A stretch of 64,000 nt of DNA from Dokdonia sp. 4H-3-7-5. Lineage in GTDB: Bacteria > Bacteroidota > Bacteroidia > Flavobacteriales > Flavobacteriaceae. Below, piece after piece: positions 37,811-47,141 of this stretch. Under the pieces are notes generated by a model. It did no database searches. It was not told where the DNA came from and worked only from the letters and a program-made list of their open reading frames with translations. Each line of letters begins with the position of its first letter. Positions within the stretch are counted from its first letter, which is position 1. Location: assembly GCF_000212355.1 (NCBI RefSeq), contig NC_015496.1, forward strand, positions 124,001 through 188,000, read 5' to 3'. A program made the position numbers and the translations under genes.

Positions 37811-38536
37811 TTAAGACAGCATATCATACTGCTCCGCTTCTTCTAGCTGACTACTGGTTTCAATAACGGTATAAGAAAATAGACCTAAACCTATAGCATA
37901 AGCGACACAATCTACATAAAAAAGCATCTCATAACCAAAATAATAAGCAAATAATGAAGTGACATCACTAGTGAGGAAGCTTATCATAAATAAAATATAA
38001 GCTAGTGATCTATTGCTATTATATACTTGATTATAAATAATAGCCGTTGCTCCAAAAATAATCATAAATACGCCGTACACATAAAAGAGATATGGTTCAA
38101 ATGGTCCTTGAAAGCCAAGACTAACTAATTTGGTTATCTCATTGAGAGCAAACGTATTTAAAACAATAAATATAAAAGTAAAAATTAAAGCGCTTCTATC
38201 CCTACTAATTACCTTAAGTATATCTCCTCGCTCTAGACAGATAGTTGCGTAAGCGACGACACCCAATATAAGATATAATTTATGTCCTAAACTAGTCTCA
38301 TAATACAAAACCGCTATATCTCTTGAAAGTAATCCAAATAGAATTAGAATTACTATAAGACTCTTTTGTGAAGCTTGAAAAAGATAATATGAAATATAAA
38401 TCCCTATCGTGAGTAAACGCACCATCCTCATAATTTGCATATCTGAGGTGATAACGGCGATTATATTAATCAAAATTACAAATCCAATGATTAATGGTAA
38501 TCTTCTACATTTTATCGCTGATGTAATTTTCTCCAT
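37811..38536 (-). CDS. Polytopic membrane protein (paralogue 2)
   Basis: 241 aa, about eight membrane helices, acidic tail (SSQLEEAEQYDMLS). Same strand and length as the gene at 36899 and clearly related to it. YhhN-like at best. 186 bp separates the pair, with no terminator-like hairpin seen there, so they may be expressed together. Confidence 0.72.
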   Translation of the reverse strand: MEKITSAIKCRRLPLIIGFVILINIIAVITSDMQIMRMVRLLTIGIYISYYLFQASQKSLIVILILFGLLSRDIAVLYYETSLGHKLYLILGVVAYATICLERGDILKVISRDRSALIFTFIFIVLNTFALNEITKLVSLGFQGPFEPYLFYVYGVFMIIFGATAIIYNQVYNSNRSLAYILFMISFLTSDVTSLFAYYFGYEMLFYVDCVAYAIGLGLFSYTVIETSSQLEEAEQYDMLS

Positions 38537-38723
38537 ATGGATAGCTATTTGACTAATTAGGGGTAGTTAAATAATCATTTGACTTGGGATAGAAAATATA
38601 CGAAAAAACGATAGCCATTGGATTTCTTGAATCATAAAAAAAACTTAAAAGAAAAAGCTAACTTTCCTAAAAGCAAATTATTACCGTATGTGAAACAAAA
38701 CTTAATACTCATTTCACGTGCAT

Positions 38724-38755
38724 AAAAAAAGATCTGTAAAGAATACAGACCTTTT
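38724..38755 (-). terminator. Terminator of purM
   Basis: AAAGGTCTGTA / TACAGATCTTT stem with a 5-base loop and a T run on the minus strand, 48 bp beyond the purM stop. Confidence 0.75.
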
Positions 38756-38802
38756 GTTTAATAATAACATCCCCTCTTTTAAAAGGTGCTTTATAAAGTA
38801 TA

Positions 38803-39984
38803 TTAATAAGAAAAAGTTCCTTTCTCACTTTTTATAGTAAGTCTCTTTCCACTTTGAGAAGCTTCTACACTACCTACTATTTGTGCATCAACATTATAAG
38901 ATGTTGAGATCTTTATAAGCTCTTGAGCTACCTCTTGTGGGCAGTAGATCTCCATACGATGTCCCATATTAAACACTTGGTACATCTCCTTCCAGTCTGT
39001 ACCACTCTCTTCTTGTATAAGTTTAAAAAGTGGCGGAGTTTCAAATAGATTATCCTTGATAATATGTAAGTCCTCTACAAAATGTAAAATCTTTGTTTGA
39101 GCACCACCACTACAGTGCACCATACCATGTATACTGTCTGAGTTATATTTGGACAAAATATCTTTAATTATAGGCGCATAGGTTCTCGTAGGAGAAAGCA
39201 CAAGCTTGCCAGCGTCTAGAGGACTACCCGTTACTGCATCTGTAAGCTTTTTTGAACCGCTATACACTAGATCTTCTGGTACTGCTGCGTCAAAACTCTC
39301 TGGATATTTTTGTGCAAGGTACTTATCAAACACATCGTGACGTGCAGAAGTTAGTCCGTTACTTCCCATACCTCCATTATATTCTTTTTCGTAAGTCGCT
39401 TGACCGCTCGATGAAAGACCTACAATAACATCTCCAGGACGTATGTTTGCATTATCAATAACATCGCTGCGCTTCATACGTGCCGTAACAGTAGAGTCTA
39501 CTATGATTGTGCGCACAAGATCACCTACATCTGCTGTTTCTCCACCTGTAGAGTGAATGGTAACACCGTAAGATTTTAACTCCGCCAAAAGTTCTTCAGA
39601 TCCATTAATAATGGCCGAAATAACTTCACCTGGAATTACATTCTTATTACGCCCTATTGTTGATGATAGCATGATATGGTCTGTTGCACCCACACATAAT
39701 AGATCATCTATATTCATGATAAGAGCATCTTGAGCGATGCCTTTCCATACAGAGATATCACCAGTTTCTTTCCAGTACATGTATGCAAGAGCAGATTTTG
39801 TTCCTGCCCCATCTGCATGCATTACAAGACAATAATCCTCGTCTCCCGTAAGTGCGTCTGGTACAATCTTACAAAATGCTTTAGGAAACAATCCCTTGTC
39901 TACATTTTTAATGGCATTGTGCACATCTTCCTTACCTGCAGAGACTCCGCGTTGTGCGTATCGTTTAGAAATTTCTTGGCTCAT
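38803..39984 (-). CDS. purM: Phosphoribosylformylglycinamidine cyclo-ligase
   Basis: 393 aa, AIR synthase of the purine pathway, in the longer Bacteroidetes form. N-terminal MSQEISKRYAQRGVSAGKED, the ATP/Mg segment HADGAGTKSALAYMYW, the DALIMNIDDLLCVGA motif, TGGETADVGDLVRTI and GLSSSGQATYEKEYNGGMGS. Single gene with its own terminator. Confidence 0.93.
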   Translation of the reverse strand: MSQEISKRYAQRGVSAGKEDVHNAIKNVDKGLFPKAFCKIVPDALTGDEDYCLVMHADGAGTKSALAYMYWKETGDISVWKGIAQDALIMNIDDLLCVGATDHIMLSSTIGRNKNVIPGEVISAIINGSEELLAELKSYGVTIHSTGGETADVGDLVRTIIVDSTVTARMKRSDVIDNANIRPGDVIVGLSSSGQATYEKEYNGGMGSNGLTSARHDVFDKYLAQKYPESFDAAVPEDLVYSGSKKLTDAVTGSPLDAGKLVLSPTRTYAPIIKDILSKYNSDSIHGMVHCSGGAQTKILHFVEDLHIIKDNLFETPPLFKLIQEESGTDWKEMYQVFNMGHRMEIYCPQEVAQELIKISTSYNVDAQIVGSVEASQSGKRLTIKSEKGTFSY

Positions 39985-40310
39985 CTATAAATTTTACATC
40001 GCAAAAATAGGGATTATATAATGGGCTTTAAAATTGATTTACAAACAGTTTGACCAAGTTTCTAAAATATTTATTTCTATTTTATATTTTATAATTACGC
40101 TTTCGCGAAAGCGTGATAAAAATCATTAAAAATCAGTCGTTTCTTACAAACATTTTACTTCAAACCCTCTTTAATCCAGTTATTTACACCTTAATCTAAT
40201 TGAATTTTTTCTTAGCTTTTTTATAAGTATTTTAGATACTTATTGACCATTTTATTTAACTAACACCTTTGCCTTTGGAGACTACACGCTTTTTCCGAAA
40301 GGAATACTTT
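39985..40310. other. Gap between purM and the MACPF gene
   Basis: 326 bp, AT-rich, with one dispersed palindrome (40099-40112). No gene and no clear consensus promoter box seen. Confidence 0.6.
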
Positions 40311-43300
40311 ATGCTCCCCCTATTCCTATTAATTTTAAATAACCCTTTATTCTGCCAGCAACAACTAAATCCTAATCTCATTGGGCAGGGTTTTGACATA
40401 CGTTATGTTGATGCCTTAGACTGGCTAGGATCTTCAAAAGGAAAACAACTTATCCATGGATCCGTGCATAGCACTCCTATTAATACTAGTCCAATTGAGA
40501 GTTTTCATTTTATAACATCTCCCTACGAGTTTGAAAAACAAATTTTAAATGCCGATACGCTTTCAAAACCCTATCATGCGTTACATAGTGAAGCACATTA
40601 CAAAGGCTTTAATAACGATGAGTCAAATAAAACCCTATTAGTCTATACTAAAAAACAAATACCATTATCAAAAGATATACTTGTAGCTGTTTCTTCTAAC
40701 GTACTAGATAGTGCAATGGTTGAAGATTTTAAAAGACTAGGACGCGATATCACCCCAGAAGGATTTATATATCGTTACGGCACACATTATGCTCATGAAG
40801 TCATTTATGGAGGTCTTTTCTTAAAGAGAAACTTAATAAAAAGTGACGACTTTATATACTCTCCGTATGATCGTGACTTATTTAAGAAAAAGGTAATTGA
40901 AGATATTAGTGCATCACATCAAAATCAAGAGGATACAGATCCATACATTACCGCTGGATCTAGCAGCTCATTTACAAAGGGAGGTGATATAAACGCACCA
41001 TGGTTTACAGACTGGCAAGCTACTTTAGAAAACAATACTGCCCCCATAGATGTCTCACTACAACCCTGGACTAAGGCATTTAGAAGCCTAACTACAGAAA
41101 ACATACAGGAAACAGAAAGGAAAATACAATTACTAGATAGTGTTATTGAAATAGCTGTAAGCACTTGTAAAAATCAATTACATGCCCCGCAGCCTTCTGC
41201 TTATTTCACTAAATATTCCTTACGTTTCAAACAAGCTATCGACAAACTAGTTAAAAAAAGTGCTGGCGCTACCTCAAGTGATGTGGATGCCTATACGGGT
41301 GATTTATTTTTTGGAGGATTTTCAAAAGACGAAGCTATGCTACGTACCGCACCACTCATAGATCGTGGCGGTGTACGGCTAGAAACCTTAATCACTGACG
41401 AAGAAATAAAACTCAATAAGCAAGTCATCATTACAGCAAAACCTGAGGACTTAGAAAAAGGATATGTAAGTGTATGGGATGATACAAAAAAACTAGTCAA
41501 AAGCAGAGAACGCAAGCGCTTACGAGTTTCTGGTCCGGAAGAAGCAAAAACTTTTTATAAAGAAGCACTCGTAAGGGATATTCATAAAGATGTGGAGATA
41601 ACGACTATAGACGGCGATATTTATGAAGTGGCTTACGTATTGTCCCTAGAAAAGGAAAAAAAATTATTAGAAAATAGCGCACAACATTACAATACTGCAT
41701 TACAAACAGAAATTGTAAGAGCTGCAAACATAGGCGATCTAGCTCGCATGAAAACTTTATTGGCACAAAATGCAACTAGAAGAATCCCGGGTTTAATCGC
41801 TGCTATTATTACTTCAAAACAATCTTCTCAAATTTTAAATTTTGTACTAGACAAAGGAGTAATACCAACCAGTGAAGATCTCGACTTACTATTCCTTAAA
41901 GAATATTTTGATGAACAAAAAGTATTAATCCTTTTAGAAAGAGGTGCTCCTTTTAAAAATAATATGATTTATAAGGCGGTTGCTTTTCAAAGTGAACCTA
42001 TTATTTATGCGTTACTGAGAGAAGGAGCTACTCCTGTAAACAATGATTTATCATTTGCGCTAGACACCTATCATTATCCATCTGTCAAGGCTTTAATGAG
42101 TGTTGAGTTTGATGCATTTGAAGCAGGTAAAAAAGAACTATCTCTAGCCGTAGAAAACAATGATGCTGACCTCGCTGAAAAATTTACAATACTTGGTGCA
42201 ACCGCAGATGCATCTCTTTTAGATAGCGCTCTGAGAAATGATAATGAAGATCTTAAAAATATAATCATACCTGTAACTGAAGCAAATGAAAATACTCTCG
42301 AAGTCACATCAATGCTTGATAACACAGCGTTATTCAATTACTTTATTAATAAGAATGCACGTATAAGCAGTAATAAAATCCCTAATATAGCAACAGACAA
42401 TAATAATTATGAAATTCTAGATATCTCACTTAAAAATGGGGGAAACGCTTCTGAGTCATTAGAGTATGCCATCATCAAAGAGAATATCAAAGCTATCAAT
42501 GTCGCGCTTCAAAATAAGGCAGCTCCAGACAGCGCACTATTTTATGCTGCTCAGAAAGATGATGCTCAATTATTTAATGATGTATTAAACCTGTATAATG
42601 GAAACCCACATGTAGCTATGAAAGCAGCTATTAAAGAAGACAACTTACCTTTTGCAGCATCTGTGATTGCTACAAAGAAAGAAGGGATGAATGTTGATAA
42701 TCTGTTACCCCTTGCTGTAGCTGGTGAAAATGTTGACATGGTAAAACTATTGGTTTCTAATAATAGCAACCCTAGTAGCGGAATTAATAAAGCCATAACT
42801 ATAGAGAACCAAACTATAAGTCAGTACTTAATCTCTATGGGGGCAGACACTACAGACCCACGACTCATCGAATCAGCAATTACAAATGAAAACCTAGGTC
42901 TTGTTGAGTTACTTGTGAATCAAGGAGACATTAACCTCAACCAAGCATTACTTGACGCAACAAAAACAGAAAATATTGAAATTGTAAATTCCTTATTAAA
43001 AAGCGGAGCTAAAGCTGATGAGTCATTAGCTAATGCAATGGAAACTAAAAATGAACCTCTTATTTTATTACTAATGGATTATGTATCTAGTTTAAATAGT
43101 AATGAGTTTATTCGCAGCGCAGCACGTAAAGGAAATTTATCAGTTGCAAAAAGGCTACTATATAATGGAGCAAATCCTTCCCTAGCTATTGAAGATGCTA
43201 TCCGTTATAAAATGATAGGTTCTCTAAAAGAGCTTATTAAAAATGGAGCTACATGCAGTCAAGAGCATTTAAGAATAGCCATAGATTATCAGTTTACTGA

Positions 43301-43646
43301 AGGAGTATTACTACTTGTGAAACAGCAAGAAATAGATTTAAATACTGCTTTTGATAATGGTAATTACCCAATACATACCCTAAGTAGATCATTAACTGAA
43401 GAGAGTAAATTAATTATGCAAATGCTCATTGAACTTGGCGCTCGCATAAACATTCAAGATTCATCTGGTGATACGGCATTACATATTCTAGCTAGTCAAA
43501 AGGAATATGCGCTACCTATAATAGAACTCTTGATAACCAATGATGCAAATCCAAATCAAATGAACCATAAAGGTAAGAAGCCACTTGATTATGCATTAAA
43601 TAAAACTACAAGAAGCATTTTTAAGAAAGCAATGCGGGCGAAATAG
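40311..43646 (+). CDS. Exported MACPF/perforin-like protein with ankyrin-like repeats
   Basis: 1111 aa from ATG 40311, giving the signal peptide MLPLFLLILNNPLFC before QQQ; an in-frame TTG at 40269 is less likely. Residues about 20-300 contain the membrane-attack-complex/perforin signature YGTHYAHEVIYGG (156-168), the hallmark of MACPF pore-forming domains. Residues about 330-470 are an unassigned beta-rich domain. From about 470 to the end run many divergent 30-33 residue ankyrin-like repeats (VRAANIGDLARMKTLLAQNA, LGARINIQDSSGDTALHIL, NDANPNQMNHKGKKPLDYAL). No transmembrane anchor or lipobox. An exported MACPF with ankyrin repeats suggests pore formation, attachment or prey/host interaction. 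Isolated gene with its own terminator. Confidence 0.83.
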   Translation: MLPLFLLILNNPLFCQQQLNPNLIGQGFDIRYVDALDWLGSSKGKQLIHGSVHSTPINTSPIESFHFITSPYEFEKQILNADTLSKPYHALHSEAHYKGFNNDESNKTLLVYTKKQIPLSKDILVAVSSNVLDSAMVEDFKRLGRDITPEGFIYRYGTHYAHEVIYGGLFLKRNLIKSDDFIYSPYDRDLFKKKVIEDISASHQNQEDTDPYITAGSSSSFTKGGDINAPWFTDWQATLENNTAPIDVSLQPWTKAFRSLTTENIQETERKIQLLDSVIEIAVSTCKNQLHAPQPSAYFTKYSLRFKQAIDKLVKKSAGATSSDVDAYTGDLFFGGFSKDEAMLRTAPLIDRGGVRLETLITDEEIKLNKQVIITAKPEDLEKGYVSVWDDTKKLVKSRERKRLRVSGPEEAKTFYKEALVRDIHKDVEITTIDGDIYEVAYVLSLEKEKKLLENSAQHYNTALQTEIVRAANIGDLARMKTLLAQNATRRIPGLIAAIITSKQSSQILNFVLDKGVIPTSEDLDLLFLKEYFDEQKVLILLERGAPFKNNMIYKAVAFQSEPIIYALLREGATPVNNDLSFALDTYHYPSVKALMSVEFDAFEAGKKELSLAVENNDADLAEKFTILGATADASLLDSALRNDNEDLKNIIIPVTEANENTLEVTSMLDNTALFNYFINKNARISSNKIPNIATDNNNYEILDISLKNGGNASESLEYAIIKENIKAINVALQNKAAPDSALFYAAQKDDAQLFNDVLNLYNGNPHVAMKAAIKEDNLPFAASVIATKKEGMNVDNLLPLAVAGENVDMVKLLVSNNSNPSSGINKAITIENQTISQYLISMGADTTDPRLIESAITNENLGLVELLVNQGDINLNQALLDATKTENIEIVNSLLKSGAKADESLANAMETKNEPLILLLMDYVSSLNSNEFIRSAARKGNLSVAKRLLYNGANPSLAIEDAIRYKMIGSLKELIKNGATCSQEHLRIAIDYQFTEGVLLLVKQQEIDLNTAFDNGNYPIHTLSRSLTEESKLIMQMLIELGARINIQDSSGDTALHILASQKEYALPIIELLITNDANPNQMNHKGKKPLDYALNKTTRSIFKKAMRAK

Positions 43647-43672
43647 ATAGAACAAATATTAAATAAATAAAA

Positions 43673-43700
43673 AAGAGCGCATTTATATAAATGCGCTCTT
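43673..43700. terminator. 28-bp perfect palindrome, bidirectional terminator
   Basis: Perfect inverted repeat AAGAGCGCATTTAT / ATAAATGCGCTCTT between the MACPF gene (+) and the convergent amyloid operon (-), with T-rich DNA outside both arms. Confidence 0.88.
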
Positions 43701-43759
43701 TCGTATAAAATTCCTGTGAGTTTATATATTAATAAACAACTTACCATTGATTTCCGTTA

Positions 43760-45283
43760 TTATTCCCAATCTGGCATAAGAGCGTTTGTAAATAGTTCAT
43801 CATTATCATCAGAATCATTCAGAAAGGCGAGATATATTGAAGGTATTGCTCCTTGGTTATTTAAAACTCTTGTCAATATAATTCTCCCTTCGTCAGGAGA
43901 GTAACTAGGAAAAAGATCATTCTCCCCTGCTATTACCTCTGTCTCTACCACTGAGGTCTCTTGAGTATTTACATTATATTCAAAAATTCGACTTGTGAAA
44001 ATTCTATAATCTCCATTTTCTGAGCCTGAAACATCACGCGCATAGAGGACTTTATCCATATTTGCAGTTACATCTATTCCCGAAACTGCACCGAGTTGAT
44101 TTTCTAAAACTGTGTATAATAGTTGACCTGAGCTCTGAGAAATAGCAAATACTCTAACATTGTAACCGTCAACATCATTGGTTTTTAAAATAATAGTATC
44201 GGGATTGAATGACGAAACAGCTACATCAGATATTAATGACCCATCATTCGTTTGATATATTTGAGATAACCCACTACCATCATTATTAATGGCGTATAGT
44301 TTATCAAAGTTTGGATAATAAAATTTTTGTCCATTTTCAGCCCAAGTAAATTGTATACTTTCCTGTCTAAATCCAGCAACAGGAACCGTGGAAGTGATTT
44401 GTTGTTCATTTGCTCCAGCAAGACTCATTGTAAAAATTTGATTTTCTCCTCCTATAGTTCTTAGAAATGCAATTTTACCGACGTTGTTATTTCGCTTAGG
44501 TCGAAAACTATTTTTAGATTCATCTGTAAGCTGTAGAACATTTGCATCAGTGGTTTCATTAACCTCATCAGAATTTGCTCCAGAAAATACAACACTATTT
44601 CCGTCTATCCTTTTTATGAATAAGAAAGGATTATTTTGCGCAGAAAATGTAGTGAAAGAACTTATTTCTGAACTTACTGATTCATTAAGTTCATCTTTTG
44701 CAGAGACTTGCCAAAAATAATTGGTCTCAAGACTTAAATTATTTACAGTATACGTAGTATCTCCTACTATTTGAAATTCTTCCATCTCATTTGTAGAACC
44801 ATTTCTTAATTGAATTGTATAACTAAGTTCATCGTCCTCGGGATCTATTGAATTCCATGCAAACTCAATTTCAAGTAATTGATTTACAGATCCATCAACA
44901 GGGTTGAGAAGAACAGGTGTACTTGGAGCTCCATTTCCTGTGTTTGAAAGCACTAATTCTATAGCTACTTCAGAAGTCAATCCTTCAAGAACTTCCACTC
45001 CCTCAAACTCGGTATTATAGTTATCTAATTCGGCTTCCACTGAATATGAATTTACAAGTACATTAGAAATACTAAATTTCCCTTCTTCATTTGTGAAAAC
45101 GGTATTACTAGCAGGACTAGTAGAGATCTTTACATTATTTAGTGGCTCGTTTGTGTCTTCTGCTGTAACAACTCCTGATATTGATCCGAATACATCTGCC
45201 TCTATAGTATCTTCAGAACAACCTAAGAATAATAAAATTGCAAATGTGACTATAATTAAAAAGTACTTATTCATTGTTGACAT
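43760..45283 (-). CDS. Beta-propeller lipoprotein, last gene of the amyloid operon
   Basis: About 507 aa from ATG 45283 (an ATG at 45274 is also possible). Lipobox FLGC. Then a carboxypeptidase-regulatory/CNA-B-like domain (GSISGVVTAEDTNEPLNNVKI), a fibronectin-type III-like domain (TPVLLNPVDGSVNQ, SYTIQLRNGS, YFWQVSAKDELNESV), and a C-terminal WD40-like/PD40 propeller (TDESKNSFRPKRNNNVGKIA, ENDLFPSYSPDEGRIILTRV). It begins 11 bases after csgG, so it is translated with the curli assembly genes. It may anchor or organise the amyloid at the surface (inference). Confidence 0.8.
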   Translation of the reverse strand: MSTMNKYFLIIVTFAILLFLGCSEDTIEADVFGSISGVVTAEDTNEPLNNVKISTSPASNTVFTNEEGKFSISNVLVNSYSVEAELDNYNTEFEGVEVLEGLTSEVAIELVLSNTGNGAPSTPVLLNPVDGSVNQLLEIEFAWNSIDPEDDELSYTIQLRNGSTNEMEEFQIVGDTTYTVNNLSLETNYFWQVSAKDELNESVSSEISSFTTFSAQNNPFLFIKRIDGNSVVFSGANSDEVNETTDANVLQLTDESKNSFRPKRNNNVGKIAFLRTIGGENQIFTMSLAGANEQQITSTVPVAGFRQESIQFTWAENGQKFYYPNFDKLYAINNDGSGLSQIYQTNDGSLISDVAVSSFNPDTIILKTNDVDGYNVRVFAISQSSGQLLYTVLENQLGAVSGIDVTANMDKVLYARDVSGSENGDYRIFTSRIFEYNVNTQETSVVETEVIAGENDLFPSYSPDEGRIILTRVLNNQGAIPSIYLAFLNDSDDNDELFTNALMPDWE

Positions 45284-45294
45284 TTTTAAATTCT

Positions 45295-46725
45295 TCAATT
45301 TTCAATTACTATTAACTTATTATCTTTCTTCTTATGGCTTTTAAAGTTTAGCCCATACCTTAAACCAAAACCAAAATTATAGTAGAAATCATTGCGCTTT
45401 CCTTGATCAATAAAATCAATATCATCGTTAAGTAATACATTATGTTCAGCAAAAGCAGTGAAGCTCAATCTAGGTGAAAACTTATATTGTAAACCTGCTC
45501 CGTATTGTAATTTGGGAAAAGTTTTACCAAGACCTAATCCATCTTGGGCCGAGTCTACTAAATCAACTACCAAACCAGGACCTCCATATATATATGGACC
45601 AAAATCATCTTTCGGTAATAAAAACATTCTTGCATTTAAATCTACACTCCCCATAATATTTGAGTATGCGTCACCATTATTTAATTCAAAAGCACTCCCA
45701 GAAAGACCGACACTAAAGTTATCCGTAACATCGTGCTCTATAGTAAGTTTTGACATGAAACCAGGTTTGTTTGGAGTTAAATCGCCATCTATTAAGTTTA
45801 CACCACCTTGAAGTGTAACATGAGTATCATACTCATCATTTACAAACATTCTATCGTAAAGACCTGAACTTTCTTCTAGCTCCTTTTCCTTCAAATAATT
45901 TGAAATAAGCTCTTCATTCACTTCACGACCATCTTTTGCACTCCAATATTGATCAATGAGCCCTTCCATTATTAAATCGTGTACTGCCCGCTCTATTGCA
46001 TCTTTTACCGCAATCTGAACAGGTTCATTTTGAGTGATTCCCGTTTCTGCCTCCAACAACCGCTGAAACTTAACAAATCTAAAAAAGCTTGCGTCAAGAG
46101 CTTGTGATAAGATAGTTTTTGAGACATATATTGTTTTTAAAATCTCACCATTACTTGTTGATACAGCTCTGAGATAAACAGTTATTCTATCCTGCCTGTA
46201 TTTAGCAGATCCGCCTAACCCAAAATATCTAACACCAAGACCTCCTGTAACGATATTCGTATCATAAGATACGATTCCCCCCTCTAATAGTAACCCTGCA
46301 TATAATAATGGCGGCAAAGGTGGTTCATTGGGGTTTAAGTTTTTAATATATTCTTGTTTTGTATTACGTATAATATTACGTTCTGTAGATAAGTTGCTTA
46401 AATTCTCTCTTTCAATAGGTCTAAACCACCCAGAATCTTCTAGAGCTTTTATCAAAATTGTTGTTCCACCTTGGGTAACGGCCGTGCTAAAAGTACTTCC
46501 AGTTTCAATAGCTTTAAACTGCCCAGTTTGATCACTGAAATTATAAACTGCAACTTCAACAGGCAATGATGCTTCTGGAAGATCTAATAACTTTTTTGTG
46601 GTTTTCCCAAACTCCCCCGTTCTAGCAGGCTGCTGGTCAAATTTCTGATTAAAATAAGCTCCACATGAAGACAATAAAAAGAAGCTGATTACAAGTGTCA
46701 ACTTTTGTAAAATTCTCATAAACAT
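45295..46725 (-). CDS. csgG: CsgG curli secretion channel with C-terminal beta-barrel-like extension
   Basis: 476 aa; classical CsgG is about 260-280. Lipobox LSSC (Cys21). Residues about 45-290 are CsgG: VEVAVYNFSDQTGQFK, STAVTQGGTTILIKALEDSG, FRPIERENLSNLSTERNI, LLLEGGIVSYDTN, YRQDRITVYLRAVSTSNGEI. CsgG forms the nonameric outer-membrane pore for curlin export. Residues about 310-476 are an added domain with alternating strands and outer-membrane-barrel motifs (FGPYIYGGPGLV, LQYGAGLQYKFSPRLSFTAF, DFYYNFGFGLRYGLNF). It follows csgF with 10 bases between. Confidence 0.9.
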   Translation of the reverse strand: MFMRILQKLTLVISFFLLSSCGAYFNQKFDQQPARTGEFGKTTKKLLDLPEASLPVEVAVYNFSDQTGQFKAIETGSTFSTAVTQGGTTILIKALEDSGWFRPIERENLSNLSTERNIIRNTKQEYIKNLNPNEPPLPPLLYAGLLLEGGIVSYDTNIVTGGLGVRYFGLGGSAKYRQDRITVYLRAVSTSNGEILKTIYVSKTILSQALDASFFRFVKFQRLLEAETGITQNEPVQIAVKDAIERAVHDLIMEGLIDQYWSAKDGREVNEELISNYLKEKELEESSGLYDRMFVNDEYDTHVTLQGGVNLIDGDLTPNKPGFMSKLTIEHDVTDNFSVGLSGSAFELNNGDAYSNIMGSVDLNARMFLLPKDDFGPYIYGGPGLVVDLVDSAQDGLGLGKTFPKLQYGAGLQYKFSPRLSFTAFAEHNVLLNDDIDFIDQGKRNDFYYNFGFGLRYGLNFKSHKKKDNKLIVIEN

Positions 46726-46735
46726 TCAGTTAGTT

Positions 46736-47140
46736 CTAGTTAGGTACTACTATTTGCGTTTCTTCACCATTATTGGTATCCAAAATATTTATAACTAATC
46801 CCTCAAAGGTTTCGAACACCTCTACATTAAGCGATCCAAAAGTAAAAGTTCCTTCTTCAGTAATATTTAAAGCGTTTAGTTGTGCCTGACTTAGCTGGCT
46901 CTCTATAGCATTTAATAAATTCCTATTAAGCTCTCTGCCAAACTGCTGCAGCTCCGATAAGTTCTCTTGCTCATCAACAGATTCTGAAAGGCTATTTTGT
47001 AATGTTACAGAAGTTATAATTTGCTGATAATTAAAGGTATCCCCTCCAAAAAAAGGGCTTATAGGTTTATAAGAAAATTGTTGTGCTTTCGCGAAAGCAG
47101 AAACTCCTACAGCAATAAATAAAAAAAGTAATATTCTCAT
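46736..47140 (-). CDS. csgF: CsgF curli assembly protein
   Basis: 134 aa. Signal peptide then FSYKPISPFFGGDTFNYQ, matching the N-terminal CsgF segment that plugs the CsgG pore, then a helical neck (LSELQQFGRELNRNLLNAIE) and a C-terminal sheet (VFETFEGLVINILDTNNGEE) as in the E. coli protein. CsgF couples secretion to nucleation at the cell surface. Residues 15-19, the AFAKA at the signal cleavage site, come from the dispersed palindrome (47085-47098). One base separates it from csgE. Confidence 0.88.
   Translation of the reverse strand: MRILLFLFIAVGVSAFAKAQQFSYKPISPFFGGDTFNYQQIITSVTLQNSLSESVDEQENLSELQQFGRELNRNLLNAIESQLSQAQLNALNITEEGTFTFGSLNVEVFETFEGLVINILDTNNGEETQIVVPN
47085..47098. repeat. 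Dispersed palindrome inside csgF
   Basis: Encodes AFAKA at the predicted signal-peptide cleavage site of CsgF. Confidence 0.95.
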
Positions 47141-47141
47141 A

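Noticed and set aside
40269-40310. TTG start extending the MACPF protein by 14 residues
   Set aside because: It would put charged residues before an already complete signal peptide; ATG 40311 is better.
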